64,000 nt of DNA from Bos javanicus (lineage: Eukaryota; Chordata; Mammalia; Artiodactyla; Bovidae), in the NCBI RefSeq assembly GCF_032452875.1, contig NC_083875.1, positions 78,080,178 through 78,144,177 of the forward strand. Direction: 5' to 3'. A program made the translations under genes and the position numbers. Below are positions 1 through 11,676 of this stretch, in pieces. The notes beneath the pieces were generated by a model. It worked only from the letters and a program-made list of their open reading frames with translations. It ran no database searches and was not told the DNA's origin. Positions within the stretch are counted from its first letter, which is position 1, and each line of letters begins with the position of its first letter.

Positions 1-125
1 TCAATGTTGTCTCTAAAATCTCTTTGATGCCTAATGAGCTTTTCTCTAAGCTCTGAATACTAAGTACTAATTATTTTCTCTTTAATGTAGAAAGTTGTCA
101 TTTTGTGTTTGCTATAGACCAGCAA

Positions 126-358
126 GGACCAATAGAACATTCTGTGCTGATGGAAATGTCCTCTATCTATGCTGGTTCATAAGGCAGCCACAAGCCACAC
201 ACAACTATTGATCATTTGAAATGTGGCTAATGCAACTGAGGAACTGAGTTTTAAATTCTATTTAATATTAATTAATTTAAATGTATTTATTTTATTTTTA
301 ATTAATTTACATTTAAATAGCCATATATAGCTATTGACTACTATATACGACAGTGCTA
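126..358. mobile_element. MER3-like hAT (Blackjack) non-autonomous DNA transposon
   Basis: Near-palindromic organisation typical of MER3 is visible: the ends read like 'gaccaatagaacattctg' and 'acgacagtgctacc', and the middle has the 'aaatgtggctaatgcaactg' block and an AT-rich core whose arms (atttaaatgta / tacatttaaat) are reverse complements. It is diverged, as expected for an element that moved in early mammals. No coding capacity. Family name is from memory of the consensus. Confidence 0.75.
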
Positions 359-359
359 C

Positions 360-859
360 CCATGGTTTCTAAATCTATTAAAGTTATACTGGTCACAGCC
401 CAAGAGGACCCTACTTAAGAGCAGTAAAGCTGCTTCATTTTTATGCATAATGTGTTCCTAAAAAGCTCTATATATGGAGAGAATTTTTTATATCAAATCA
501 TGTTTTCCCACTTAGTCTTATTATAATTTCAAGATGGCATTGCCTCTGAAAAATCTTTAATTTCAGCATAGATTGATACTTGAGAATATTAATAATTGCC
601 TTAAGACACTTCTGATCTTTATCAACATCTTGCTTTTCTATGTCTGCTTTTCCCGGTTTACATTCATCCAAGAAGGTTAATCAAATGAATTATCCAGTTG
701 TGACGAGTACGGTTAGAAGCATCTCTCTGGGAAAACATGTCAGTGCTCTTGTCTGGGAGCCCACGCCATGCCTTTGTGTTTGTTCTTGTATCAGTTGCAT
801 TGGCTGTGTTTTTGCAAGCAAGGCCAGAGGTGAAGGCTTGATGTTTTAATTTTTCTGTG
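360..859. other. Single-copy AT-rich DNA, nothing recognised
   Basis: No repeat family, exon or RNA gene is recognised. A 69-codon open frame at 640-849 has no domain or codon pattern suggesting a real gene. Confidence 0.5.
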
Positions 860-915
860 CAGGAAAGCTAACACAACCATGTAAAGCAATTATACTCCGA
901 TAAGAATTAATTAAT
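860..915 (+). mobile_element. L1 3'-end fragment
   Basis: The segment around 'acacaaccatgtaaagc' followed by a near (AATTAATTAA) tail matches the extreme 3' end of artiodactyl L1 copies (related tails occur at 33.7 kb and, reversed, at 14.9 kb). Only about 50 bp remains, without a clear target duplication. Confidence 0.6.
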
Positions 916-2229
916 AAAAAGATTAATTCTTTGGGCCAAAGTTATGAGAAAAATAAATAATGCAGTAAAACAACAAAATAGCATAAAGCCTACAGCAGTA
1001 TTCCCTGAATTCAGTTCCTCTTAGAAAGTTGAGATGCTTAACAATAAAGAGGTCTATAATACAAAAACCATTGTGAAAAATTAAGTTAAAGAAAGTCAAC
1101 AGGTTTTTAAATACAGAAATCGTCAGAGGCTTCAATTTATTCACATATTCTATGAATTTTCAAGGTCTCTTATACAATATTATTCCAAATGTATTGGACT
1201 GGGAAATTCTCTCATTACAGAACTGTGGAAACACACAAGTGGTGCCAGAAAAAATTCAATAATATTTGAAAAACTAGAAGTCTTAATATATAAAATAAAC
1301 TAAAATAATAGAGAGTAAATAGAAAAACGAGGGATTGTTATCAGGAAACAGGAACTTATGTTGTTGAGGTCCTACAAATACCTGGCATGTGAGTATGTAA
1401 GACTCCACTACCTTTTCTATTCTTGCATCCCCAGAACAGCCTTACCTACCTATCAGTCCACAAAAATACCTGTAGTAACTACTTCCACCATAAAGAATAT
1501 ATTTAATATAAAATGTAAAATAAAGTATTTCAACCATTAAAAAAAAAGGAAAAAATAGTTTTGTACTCCCAGTGAACACCTGCCCAAAACATAGGCAGTG
1601 GGTCTTCCCTTCCCTTCTCTTCTTGTCACAACCTAGGGGTCAAAAACATTTGAGGATCAATGCCATGATTATGCCATGGGGATAATCCAATCCTAAGCTT
1701 GGGGATAGGGAGGATGGATTAAAGTTAACTCAGCAATGCTGGTCAGGAGCTGGGCTGGCTGGCTGGCTGTAAGACTGTGGAGCAAAACCCAGTTTCTGTT
1801 TTTTTTTTGTTTTTTTTGAGGAGTCTACAATGAGTGCTCCAGGGAAGGCTGCACAAACTACTGCAGAAACCTGGAGGAAGAAGAAAACTAAAAGTAGACA
1901 CCATTTACAGGTCTTCATACTTTTCCTTCAGTGAACATTATGGCCTAATACTCTCATTCTGAGAAATGATGCTCAACCCCAAATAAAAAGCAACGTACCT
2001 TAATAATGAAGATGGACAGTTTGTAACTTGCTCCCACCATACAATCCCACTTGATGGTCATGACAAAACCTTACTGAGAAGGCAGGGCAGGCAGGACAAC
2101 CTTGTGCCCAGCAGACACCATGGACTTGCTTCAAGTCTCCCAGCTAGTCATCTTTTATATAAGATCTTCAGGTTTCCTTTTTATTCCGAAAACATGGAAT
2201 GAATAACGTCCCCCCCCTTCCCCATAATC
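916..2229. other. Single-copy DNA, nothing recognised
   Basis: AT-rich, with short A-runs near 1540 and T-runs near 1800. Open frames here (60-73 codons) are on conflicting strands and look random. No repeat family is recognised. Confidence 0.5.
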
Positions 2230-2880
2230 TTAGTATTTTTAAAAATACCTTGTTTTAAGTCTCAACTTTATACTCTTAAATAAAACACTTCTAAATAGCT
2301 CACTTATTTTTCCTTGTAATATTTGGGTCTTCATTGTAAATGCTTTAGCAGGTGAATGGTGAGTGGCAGTACATTTGGGGCACCATAAAGCTCCCCAAAT
2401 ATTTACATTTCTTGCTGCTTTCCAGGTGGCATTAAATAGACCTATTTTACAAAAAGCGCTCCCCCCACCATCTCATACTGTGGCACTTATTCACCTAAAA
2501 TGTTCTCGGCATGCACATGTTTGCACTGCTGCCACCAGAATCTGTCTGCTGCCTGGATGGATGGCACACTGAATATTTTAGGAAGAAAATTTACCTAAGA
2601 GTTAAAAACTCATGATTGTAAATATTCAGCAGGCACTTAATTTATTGTTTCAAAATAGCTTTTGTGATGCAGAGGACATGTTTTTCTGTCAGCGACTCAG
2701 TATTTATTTTAACATATTAAACAACCTCAGAAATATTCATTGCACGGAAACCTTTCTACATTTGAGTGGATTAAATTTACAAGCCCAAATTAATGCTATA
2801 AATTACATTTACATAATTCATTTTTCATTAAACAGTATTTATTTAGCCTGCATCTCTGCTAATATATATGTTTAAGGGAA
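2230..2880. promoter_or_regulatory. Candidate conserved non-coding block (possible enhancer)
   Basis: Repeat-free and AT-rich with clustered homeodomain-type cores (several TAAT/ATTA sites at 2780-2850) and balanced, non-decayed-looking sequence between them, the texture seen in deeply conserved developmental enhancers. No reading frame is convincing. This is inference from composition only; no alignment was possible. Confidence 0.25.
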
Positions 2881-3884
2881 AAAGCAGTACCGGTATTGTT
2901 GCCCACATAGTTAATTTAGCCTAAGTAGAATTTAGGAGGCATCTCAGTGTTCCTTTGTTACGGGGCTCTCCCCCAACCATCCAACATCTGAATTTTGCAA
3001 TTAAACAGAAACGTGTGTGTGTATGGTCTGAGGCAGGAGAGAAGCCTGCTTAAACAGAAGCCAAGCCTCCCTTATATTTGCTTTTCAGAATGTTGCGTGA
3101 TGTCCTTACCAATCACCCATTACATGTGTTTTGCTAATTTTGTGCAAAACTGGAAAGGAGGTAAGAGATGAACAAACTGGGTTGGAGGTCAGTTGGAAAC
3201 TTTGAAGCCAGCAGCTCAGACCCAGATGGATTTAAAAGAACAAGGAAGGTAAAAAGAAACAAGAGAAGTGGGCTGACAATGCGTGGGGTCCTAAAGAGCC
3301 TCCTATCTTTCCTTTTGCATTTACATCTATTTTGACAGATGAGGGTGAGGGCCATCAGTGCATTTGCGGCTGCAATTTCAGGTTTTAGAATGTTTTGAAC
3401 AATATGCCTCAAATCACGCCAATAATTGGAGGACCCTTCATTATTGAGTGTTAGGCCTCTAACGATGCTAGTGGCAGAGAGGAGCCACTGGCTTCACTCA
3501 CTAGGCTTGGTTTTATGTGGCTGGCACTGAAATGGGCATTGTTCGCCTCAATTTCCCCTCTTTTTTTTTCCCCAGTAGCCTATTAAACCTCTTTGTTAAG
3601 AGACCCAGCTGCTTGTTTTCTCTCAAGATAATGACTGAAAAATGTGCTTTAAAAAAATCATGGGGAAAATGATTTCTGGAAGGTCTGTCTCCTCTTTCTT
3701 TCTGCTGTCATCTTGGCTGATAATAACTTTCAATAATCCCAGGGTAATAAAAACTCATCTGAACACAGAGACCAAATATGGAGCTTCAATTACCACAGAA
3801 ACAGAAGGGACCACTGCCCTTCTTCCTCTGCCTTTTGCCTCAGTGGGGATTCTTCTCTTCTCCCCTGATATTCTTAAAAAAAAA
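2881..3884. other. Single-copy DNA, nothing firmly recognised
   Basis: Mixed composition without a known repeat. A minus-strand frame at 3134-3412 (92 codons) has no recognisable domain. An A-run at about 3876-3890 marks the edge of the old L1 that follows. Confidence 0.5.
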
Positions 3885-4470
3885 AAAAAAATTGAGGTAT
3901 AATTTACATACAATAGAATGTGCGGATTTCAATTTGTATGGTTTGTTGAATTTTGACAAACGTATATTCCCATGTAATTATCATCTCAACTGAGACAGAG
4001 AACATATCCATTACCCTAGAAAGTTTCTTTATTCCTTGTCCCAATCTACCCCCTCTCCAGAAAACAACTACTGTTTGCATTATTATCATTGTAGATTACT
4101 TTTGCCTTATTTTATACTTTATATAAGTGGAATCATGCAGTATGCATTCTATTGGGTATGACTCCTTTTCATTCAGCCTGTTTTTTGAAATTTGGTAGTT
4201 TGTTCCTTTTTTATTGCTGAGATGTACTCTCCCATAGGGATGTACTACAATTTATCTATTCTTTTGTTTGTGACATGTAGATTATTTCTAGTTTGGGGCT
4301 ATTTTGAATAAAGCCACAATGAACATTTATGCATAAGATTTTATGTGGACATTTGCTCTCATTTCTCTGGAGTGAATATTTAAGTGTGCCATTGCTGCAT
4401 TGTGTGGTAGGTATGAGTCTTAATTTGGATGACATTGCTATAGAATTCTCCGGAGTGGTTGTGCCTTTTC
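3885..4470 (-). mobile_element. Old L1 (L1M/L1ME-type) 3' region
   Basis: Begins with a poly-A/T boundary and 'attgaggtataatttacata', the hallmark 3' UTR of old mammalian L1s read in reverse, then runs into the region ending ORF2. Strongly diverged, no open ORF2. The same family recurs at 23553-23685. Confidence 0.75.
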
Positions 4471-4669
4471 CTCTTTTGATGGGGAAAAAACAAAACAAAA
4501 CATCAGTACATCGAAAACTGAATTTGGTCTTTGGTGAATCAGACTATAAGACTATAAACCAAGCTAAAGGGTACTCTACCCTGTTCTTTGATTTACTTAA
4601 ATTTGGGGGAGAACCTGGTTTTGTCAACAAGCAGATTCCAGGTATCAGAAATAATGGGAGTTGCTTGGC

Positions 4670-4703
<34 letters not shown>

Positions 4704-4709
4704 TTTTTT
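4670..4709. repeat. (AT)n followed by poly-T
   Basis: About eight AT units run directly into about 24 T residues. No adjacent SINE body is visible, so this is treated as a simple repeat. Confidence 0.95.
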
Positions 4710-5594
4710 GCTTTGAGACAAATGTTGTAGAATTTTCACACACATGTCCCCAGTAAATGATCCTTTGTGCTTGTTTCCCTGAAGGCTCTATGTTCTGATA
4801 AATTGCTGTCTTAGGTGTGCAGGTGGTATCGGGGGGTATCTCAAAGAAGTTTGTATCTGTGGGCTCCATCCTGAAATGAAGACATCTTTCTGCAACATGA
4901 ACTCAATAGATATCAGCCCCTCGATTCTAACAAATAGCCTCCATGAAAAATCAGAGAAATTGGAAAAATCCCAGAAAAATGATAGACCTCTTATGTTTTA
5001 TAGGACAAAGACCAGGGCTCCTTTGTAGGTGACTAATGTTTTAATCAACAAATACCAGGACCTCTCTTTTTCCATATATAAGCTGCCACATGCCTTACAA
5101 ACAGCCATAAGCCAACAGACATGGGCATTTTGCAATATGTTTGTCGTGATCAGTTTAACCCTGGATCCAAAGAAAATGCACTGACTTTCCTACCTCCTTA
5201 TGAATCCTAGAAAGGCAGGCAAGGACCCGAGATGGGAAGCTGGGTTTCCCTCCTGGGGGCAGACTTCCTAGCCAGCAAGAGCCCACTTTAAATTTAGAGC
5301 CTTTGGTCTCAGTTTTGACAACATGCCAGACTCTGTAGCTACTTCTGGCTTTGCAAATAGATGCCTGGTTATTTTAAAACAGTCAAAAGAGAGTTAGTAT
5401 TAATAGTTTAAAAAGTTGAAATCCCCTTTCTCTATTCATCCCCCATTCTTATGTGAGTCACAATCCCAATTTGTGATGCACTGGTATATCAGATGATTCT
5501 GGCTAAATAAGTCCACTGAAATGAGAATATTTGAACCTGTATTTATTAACTTACTTTTGAAAAGACTCTAACTTAACCATCAAAAAAGGAACAC
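4710..5594. other. Single-copy DNA, nothing recognised
   Basis: No repeat, exon or RNA gene recognised. It has ordinary AT-rich intergenic texture. Confidence 0.5.
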
Positions 5595-5700
5595 TTGATT
5601 AGAAAAAATGGGCATAAGATATGAACAGACATCTCCCCAAAGAGGTTTGCAGATAGCAAAAAGCATATGAAAAGATGCTCAACATCATATATTACTACAG
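5595..5700 (+). mobile_element. Old L1 ORF2 fragment
   Basis: The stretch 'aatgggcataagatatgaac' followed by 'acatctccccaaagagg' and 'gaaaagatgctcaacatcat' matches the ORF2 C-terminal coding region of old L1s. It ends abruptly at the Tigger-like element, and a matching L1 3' end reappears at 6178, so the transposon may have inserted in this L1. Confidence 0.7.
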
Positions 5701-5703
5701 TAC

Positions 5704-6163
5704 AGTCTGTTGGTGTTATTTTTCCAACAGCAGTTGCTCACTTCATGTCTCTGTGTCACATCTTGGTAGGTCTCAGAGTATCTCTAACTTTTCCATTATC
5801 ATTATATTTGTTACAGTGATCTGTGATCAATGATCTTTGATGTTACTGTTACTGTTTTGGGGTACTGTGACCCACGGCCTTATAAGGTGACGAACTTAAT
5901 CAATAAATGTCATTTGCCCTCTCTCTCACTCTCCCCTGGCCTCCCTATTCCCTGAGTTACAATAATATTGAAATTAGGCCAATTAATAACCCTACAATGG
6001 CCTCTAAGTGTTCAAGTTGTACATCTTTCATTTTAAATCAAAAGCTAGAAATGATTTAGCTTAGTGAGGAAGGCATGCTTAGAGCCAAGATAGGCGGAAA
6101 GCTAGTAAGCTAGGGTTTTGGTGCCAAACACTTACCAAGTTATGAATGCAAATGAAAAGTTAA
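5704..6163 (+). mobile_element. Tigger1-like (pogo/Tc1-mariner) DNA transposon fragment
   Basis: The 5' untranslated part is recognisable ('cagttgctcacttcatgtct', 'gtgatctgtgatcaatgatc') and is followed by the beginning of the transposase frame. The terminal inverted repeats and most of the transposase are missing. Old and inert. Confidence 0.8.
5997..6163 (+). pseudogene. Tigger1-type transposase, N-terminal remnant
   Basis: This is the start of a pogo-like DDE transposase, which normally begins with a helix-turn-helix DNA-binding domain. The frame opens at the ATG at 5997 with residues MASKCSS and continues through the first helix region (LNQKLEMI), then meets a TAG at codon 21 where the family has a lysine codon. 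The same frame goes on to read like the second helix (LSEEGMLRAKIG) before similarity fades near 6160. The catalytic domain is absent. The gene is dead; it is recognised by its start and helix pattern rather than by a search. Confidence 0.7.
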
Positions 6164-6177
6164 ATAAAAAAGAACCA

Positions 6178-6252
6178 AACAGTGAATTGGACACTTTACA
6201 TGGGTGAATTATATGTTATGTAAATTATGTCTCAATAAAACAAGATGAAAAA
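6178..6252 (+). mobile_element. Old L1 3' end
   Basis: The pattern 'gaattggacactttacatgg' through 'tctcaataaa' is the terminal 3' UTR of L1M-type elements. It is probably the other end of the L1 interrupted by the Tigger-like element. Confidence 0.7.
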
Positions 6253-6289
6253 ACCCTAAAAACTTAAAAAGAAATCAAGAGAGCTCAAT

Positions 6290-6480
6290 CCTGGACATGG
6301 TAAATTTGGGATGTTTATTAGGTATCCAAATGAAAATGTTGAATAGGTAGTTGGAGATATAACTCAGAAATTCACAGGAAGGGTTCAACTGTAGTTACAA
6401 GTGTGGGAGTCATTAGCCTATGTACACATATATGAGACTGGATGGTCTTCAGAGAGTGAAGACAGGTGAAAAAAAGAGAA
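6290..6480 (+). repeat. Diverged ancient interspersed repeat, family not named
   Basis: Shares with 34420-34700 an ordered series of short blocks (ataggtagttgga, tgggagtc, gagactgga, a GAA-rich tail and 'accaagcc'). It resembles a widespread mammalian repeat, but I cannot name the family with confidence. Confidence 0.4.
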
Positions 6481-6959
6481 GTCTAAAGACCAAGCCTTGA
6501 TTAAAAAAGAAGATGGATGAGGTGGTATAAATCATTAGCTCAAATGTATCAACTCAATGGGAAGATCAGATCAGATGGAAAGTCCAAGGGAGGCAATAGT
6601 GGAAGCTTTGCTCCGAAGGCAGCAAACAAACGTACTCAGAAAAAAAAATTGAGGGAATTTCTTGTCAACAGACCTTGTGACAACAGTTGCAAGAAATGTG
6701 GAAATTTTTTAGAGGGGAGGAAAGTGATATAGATCAGAAACATGGGCCTACAATACAGAAAGAAAGAGCATTAGAGAAGGAATAAATGAAGGTAAAGTGA
6801 CAACTCTTATTTTTATTACTCTTAATTGATCTTGCAGGTAAAGTTTGTTCAAAATAATTATAGCAACAATATCTGGTCCTTTTCCTTTATGTATAAGTAA
6901 AATAAATGGCAGCAATGATACAAAGACAGGAGGAAAAGTTAGGAATATCTTGCTATTAT
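6481..6959. other. Single-copy DNA, nothing recognised
   Basis: Contains a 71-codon frame (6517-6732) with a C-x2-C motif near its end, but no recognisable protein. It may be the continuation of the flanking old repeats. Confidence 0.4.
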
Positions 6960-7267
6960 AAGATACTTGTACTATCAGTGAAGTAGTATATTGTTATTTG
7001 AAAGTAGATGTGGATGCAAACTCTAGGATAACTACTAAAAAAAAGGAAATAAATATAATATAATAAATATGCTAAATAAATATAATAAATATGCTAAGAA
7101 AGGAGAGAAAACGAATCATGTAAAATGCTCAGTTAGAACCACAAGAAGCAGAAAAAAAGACTGGAAGACAAAAATAGGTACAAAGAAGGGCAATAAGTAG
7201 AAAATAGTAACAAGTATGCATATTAATCCAACTATGTCAATAATAATTTTAAATGTCAATGGTGTAA

Positions 7268-7493
7268 GTAGGGGCTTTTCAGGGGCGCTAGTGATAAAGA
7301 ACCCACCTGCCAATGTAGGAAATGTAAGACATGAAGTTCAATCCTTGGGTCAGGAAGATCCCCTGGAGGAGGGCATGGCAACCCACTCCAGTATTCTTGC
7401 CTGGAGAATCCCCATGGACAGAGAGGCCTGGCGGGCTACAGTCCAAAGGGTGGCAAAGAGTCAGACGTGACTGAAGCTACTTAGTAGGCACAC
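7268..7493 (+). mobile_element. Bov-tA SINE
   Basis: Has the tRNA-like head (cttttcaggggcgctagtg...), the BovA core (cactccagtattcttgcctg) and the 'agagtcagacgtgactgaag' end. Flanked by the target duplication ATGGTGTAA at 7259-7267 and 7494-7502, inside the L1M. Confidence 0.95.
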
Positions 7494-8735
7494 ATGGTGT
7501 AAATAAACAAAAGATTATCAGAATGGATCAAAAATGTTGTATGTTGTCTAAAAGAAACACACTTTAAGTATAATGACACAGATTAAAAGTAAAATGATAT
7601 ACGTTAATCTTACTCAAAAGAAAATATATGTAGCTATATTAATTATTTTTTCAACAAATGGTGCTGAAACAACTCGATATCCACATGTGAAAATATGAAT
7701 TTAGACACAAAAATTAACTCAAAATTCATTATAGATCTGAATGTAAAATGCAAAACTAAAAACTCATAGAAAATGACAGGGGAAATCTAGGTGACTTTAT
7801 TCATAGGAATGACTTTTTACATCCAAAACCAGGCACAAGATTCATAAAAGAAAGAATGAAAAACTGGATTTCATTAAAATTAAAAACTTGTGCAAATGAC
7901 ACTGTGAAGAGAATGAGAAGACAAGCACAGAATGGGAGAAAATATTTGCAAAAGATTTACTTAGTAGACTGTTATCCAAAAATATATGAAGAACTCTCGC
8001 AATTAACAATAAGAAAAGGAAAAACCCAATTTAAAAGCAGACAGTCTGAGCAGATGCCTCACCAAAGAAGATATACAGATAGCAAATAAGGATATGAAAA
8101 AATGCCCAACTTCAAATGTCATTAAGGAATTATAAATTTTTAAACAACAAAGAGACACTACTATATACCTATTAGAATTATGAAAATCCCAAACACTGAC
8201 AACACCAAATGCTGGTGAGGGACAATGGAGCAACAAGAACTTTTCTTTGTTGCCTGTGATAGTTTGGCAGAATCTTACAAAACCAAACATTCTCTTAACA
8301 TATGATCCGGTAGTTGCACTCCTTGATATATGCCCAAACAAAAACATGTCCATAGAAAAATATGCACATGAATGTTTATAGCAAGTTTATTCATAATCGC
8401 CCAAACTTGGAAGCAAGCAATGTGTCTTCCAGTAGGTAGATGGATAAATTGTGTTACATGTAGACAATAGAATATTATTCAACACTACAAAAAAGAGCTA
8501 TCAAGCCATGGACAGACTTGGAGGAATCTTAAATGCATATTGCTAAGTGAAAGAAGCCTATCTGGAAAGGCTATATACTATATGATACTTTGGAAAAGGC
8601 AAAACTGTGGACAGTAAAAAGATCAGTGCTTGCCAGGAGCTGGGGGGAGGGGAGCATGAAAATACACCATACAGAAGATTTTTAGGACAGTGAAACTATT
8701 CTGTATGATACCATAATAATGGATAAATGTCTCTA

Positions 8736-9005
8736 CGCTGCTGCTAAATCGCTTCAGTCATGTCTGACTCTGTGAGACCCCAAAGACGGCAGCCCAACAG
8801 GCTCCCCCGTCCCTGGGATTCTCCAGGCAAGAACACTGGAGTGGGTTGCCATTTCCCTCTCCAATTCATGAAAGTGAAAAGTGAAAGTGAAGTTGCTCAG
8901 TCGTGTCCGACTCGTTGTGACCACGTGGACTGCAGCCTACCAGGCTCCTCCATCCATGGGATTTCCAGGCAAGAGTACTGGAGTGGGGTGCCATCGCCTT
9001 CTCTG
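8736..9005 (-). mobile_element. Bov-A2 SINE (two BovA monomers)
   Basis: Two BovA monomers in reverse orientation, starting at the GCTGCTGCT (AGC)n end. The perfect 11-bp target duplication AAATGTCTCTA is at 8725-8735 and 9006-9016, in the old L1. Confidence 0.97.
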
Positions 9006-9290
9006 AAATGTCTCTATACCTTTGTTCAAAGCTATAGAATATACAACACCAAGAGTGAGCCCTAATGTAAACTCTGGACTTCTGGTGAAGATGTGGTATC
9101 AGTCCAAGTTTATCGACTGTAACAAATGTACACTCTGGTGCAGAATGTTGATAGTGGGGGAGGTTGTGTGTGTGTGTGTATGGGAAGGGGGAGATATGAG
9201 AACTCTCTGTACTTTCCCCTCAATTTTTCTTTGAACCTGAAACTGCTGCCAAAAATAAAATCTATTAAAAAATTAAAAAAAAAAACGAAT

Positions 9291-9809
9291 GCAATTCTTT
9301 ATCTGTAACTGCTCCTAATTTGTAACAATTGAGGAAAAATAGCAAGAAGGGGTAAGCTGTCAAGCAGAATGCACAAAATAGGCTTTGAGAACATCAAAAG
9401 TGTGTCATTTGTTAGTGCAGGTCCAACGTACTCATCCGGATTGTTGAGAACATTCGACTGGGGAGTCAGTCCTTGGTTCAAAACTTACAGAGCAGAGAGG
9501 AGATGCAAAAGTAGCCTCATATGCATCTCAGATGATGAATTTAGTGTGTAAGAAAAGTTTTCATTTCAGATTAAAAAAAATTGCCTTAAATTTTCTTCTG
9601 GGATGGTGGAAAATTTGATGTTGGTCTTTATTGAAGCTCCCAGTCTTTTCCTCTGGGATCAAAAATAAGCTAAAATTTTACACATTGCAAAGATGTCAAA
9701 GAGTGAGCTCCTTATTATTCAATTACCTCTAAGGTGCCCACAAGTCCTAGCCCAAGTGCTACCTTCAGATTGCTTGTGGCCTAGGAATTTGTGGTGATAC
9801 CCAGAAGTT
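9291..9809. other. Single-copy DNA, nothing recognised
   Basis: No repeat or exon recognised between the old L1 tail and the next SINE. Confidence 0.5.
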
Positions 9810-10017
9810 GGGCTTCCCCAGTGACTCGACAGTAAAAAATCCGCCTGTAATGCGAGAGACCTGGGTTTGATCCCTGGGTTGGGAAGATCCTCAGAAGGAG
9901 GGCATGGCAACCCATTCCAGTATGCTTGTCTGGAGAATCCCCATGGATAGAGGTGCCTGGCAGGCTACAGTCCATGGGGTCGAAAAGAGTCAGACACAAC
10001 TGAGTGGCTAAAGCACA
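9810..10017 (+). mobile_element. Bov-tA SINE
   Basis: tRNA-derived head with degraded A and B box regions (9811-9880) fused to a BovA body. Perfect target duplication CCAGAAGTT at 9801-9809 and 10018-10026. Confidence 0.96.
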
Positions 10018-10087
10018 CCAGAAGTTAATGGTGAGGCAGGGGACCTCCTTTATCTCAGTAGCTACCAATTGATGTTTGTTCAGTTAG

Positions 10088-10288
10088 TCCCAGGTAAGGA
10101 ATCCACCTGCCAATCCAGGAGACTCAAGAGATGAGGATTTGATCCTTGGGTTGGGAAGACCCCTGGAGTAGGAAATGGCAACCCACTCCAGTATTCTTGC
10201 CTGGAAAATTCCACGAGCAGAGGAGCCTGGCGGGCTGTAATCCAGGGCACAGCAAAGAGTCACACACGACTGAGCAACTGAGTACACA
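10088..10288 (+). mobile_element. Bov-tA SINE
   Basis: Second Bov-tA, same orientation, only 70 bp after the previous one. Head 'aggaatccacctgccaatcc', body 'cactccagtattcttgcctg', end 'cacgactgagcaactgag'. No clear target duplication. Confidence 0.93.
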
Positions 10289-11377
10289 GCTGTTGTGAAG
10301 AGAACCATCTGAAAACAAGGAAGGAGAGGAAGTGAGAGCAAGGATGAAGGCAAGGAGGAGAGAGGCGAGAAGAGAGAGGAGCAACCCAATGATGGAATTA
10401 TGGAATTGAGTCAAGTGAATGAGACATAAAAAATCCAGAGTTGTTCTATGTTGGAGAGACGGCTGGTCATGAAGGTAGCTTTCTTAGCTTGATGGTCTAA
10501 AAACAGCTTTCAAAAATGTGCCTCTCAATTGACAACTTTGCTCTGGGATCAGAACCTGAGAGTCAACATAGTGTCAGCTTAGAATACAATTATTTATATT
10601 CTAAAATTGTAAGTGAGAAATGCCATTTGTCTCCTTCCATGGGGTGGGGATGAGATGAACACAATGACTCCATCACTTCAGGCTTCCAGAATGCAATATT
10701 CCTTTTCTAAGCGATGAGGGTTTAAATGTCCCTTTCAAGTGGTCTGTCCCAATAGCATGGGAACACCACCTCAGTGGATCTTTGTCAGGAAGCAAGAAAC
10801 CCTGCTTTGTCTTTGTGGAAGATGTGAATGCTGGAGATTTACTTGAAGGTTGGGACCCTGAAGCTGAGTGGTAACGGCAATAGCACAGGTATTCTAATAT
10901 GTCATTGTACAGATTTGGTTGCTTTTTTTGAGTGGTGGCATCAGAAAGTACTGCTGTCCTTTGTAAGAATGTCAACATCTCTATACTTCTTCCTTGCTCT
11001 TGGGAGGTGTGTATGTGAATGTTAAAGTCCCCGTTTATGAGAGTCAAGGGCTAGAAGGCAGTTCCATGTGGAGGAAAGGCTGAGAAGAACTATACTGGGC
11101 TTGGTCGTATGAGACCTGGATCTCACAACGGTCTTATAGAAAACTAAACAGAATTCTCTGGAAGTATATGGTTTTGTTGAAGGCAAGAGGGAGTAGTGTA
11201 TACAGAAGGGTTCCCCTGGTGGGACTGGGCATGGCCATTGTCAACTACCCTTGTTGGGAAGCAGGACCTGGAGGCACAGAAGGGGCTCAAGAGGCAAGTC
11301 TCAGGCTGGAGGAAGGTGAGGAGGGAGAGTTTTCTTTTGTGCTCTTGTGGTTGTGGATGCCCTTGATTCTAAATTTT
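10289..11377. other. Single-copy DNA, nothing recognised
   Basis: A GA-rich stretch lies at 10310-10385. The minus frame 10673-11047 (124 codons) is long for chance in this AT content but has no domain, signal or splice pattern that I recognise. Confidence 0.45.
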
Positions 11378-11630
11378 TTAAAAATAATTTTATTTATTTA
11401 TGGCTGTGCTGGGTCTTCATTGCTGTGAGGGCTTTTCTCTAGCTGCGGCAAGCAGGGGCTACCCTTTAGTTGCTGTGCTCGGGCTTCTCACTGCGGTGAC
11501 TTCTTTTGTGGAGCACAGGTTCTAGGACCCGTGGGCTTTATGCAGGCTCTAGTTGTGATGCACGGGTTTAGTTGCTTCTCGGCATGTGAAATCTTCTCAG
11601 ATCAGGGATCATGAAACCATGTACAAGCCC
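11378..11630 (-). mobile_element. CHR-type (artiodactyl tRNA-Glu-derived) SINE
   Basis: Begins with a T-rich tail and 'tatggctgtgctgggtcttc', then the GC-richer body with 'ctagctgcggcaagcagggg' and 'gcacgggtttagttgcttct'. Read in reverse this is the 3' half of a CHR SINE. The tRNA head is decayed. Confidence 0.85.
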
Positions 11631-11676
11631 CTGAGTCCTTGTCTTCTGAAGTAAAATGGTGACTCAAGAGTTAATG

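Larger units (their letters stand above)
6960..9290 (+). mobile_element. Old L1 (L1M-type) with internal deletion and two SINE insertions
   Basis: Plus-strand L1 coding-like sequence: an ORF2 N-terminal-like part at 7200-7650, a jump near 7650 to the ORF2 C-terminal region, then the region just before the ORF2 stop at 8380-8660 and a 3' UTR ending at about 9275 with an A-rich tail. Bov-tA interrupts it at 7268-7493 and Bov-A2 at 8736-9005. Many stops; no functional protein. A short (TG)n lies at 9163-9180. Confidence 0.8.

Noticed and set aside
5905..5935. CT-rich tract as a promoter initiator
   Set aside because: It is the CT-rich part of the Tigger1-like 5' region.
8760..9065. 101-codon plus-strand frame
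   Set aside because: Translation of a Bov-A2 SINE; the SRQEYWSGVP-type peptide recurs in every SINE of this orientation.
9810..9880. Functional tRNA gene
   Set aside because: It is the tRNA-derived head of a Bov-tA SINE; it lacks a complete cloverleaf and the same head recurs in all Bov-tA copies.
10673..11047. 124-codon minus-strand frame in single-copy DNA
   Set aside because: No recognisable family, no flanking splice signals that would make a convincing exon; kept only as a remark.
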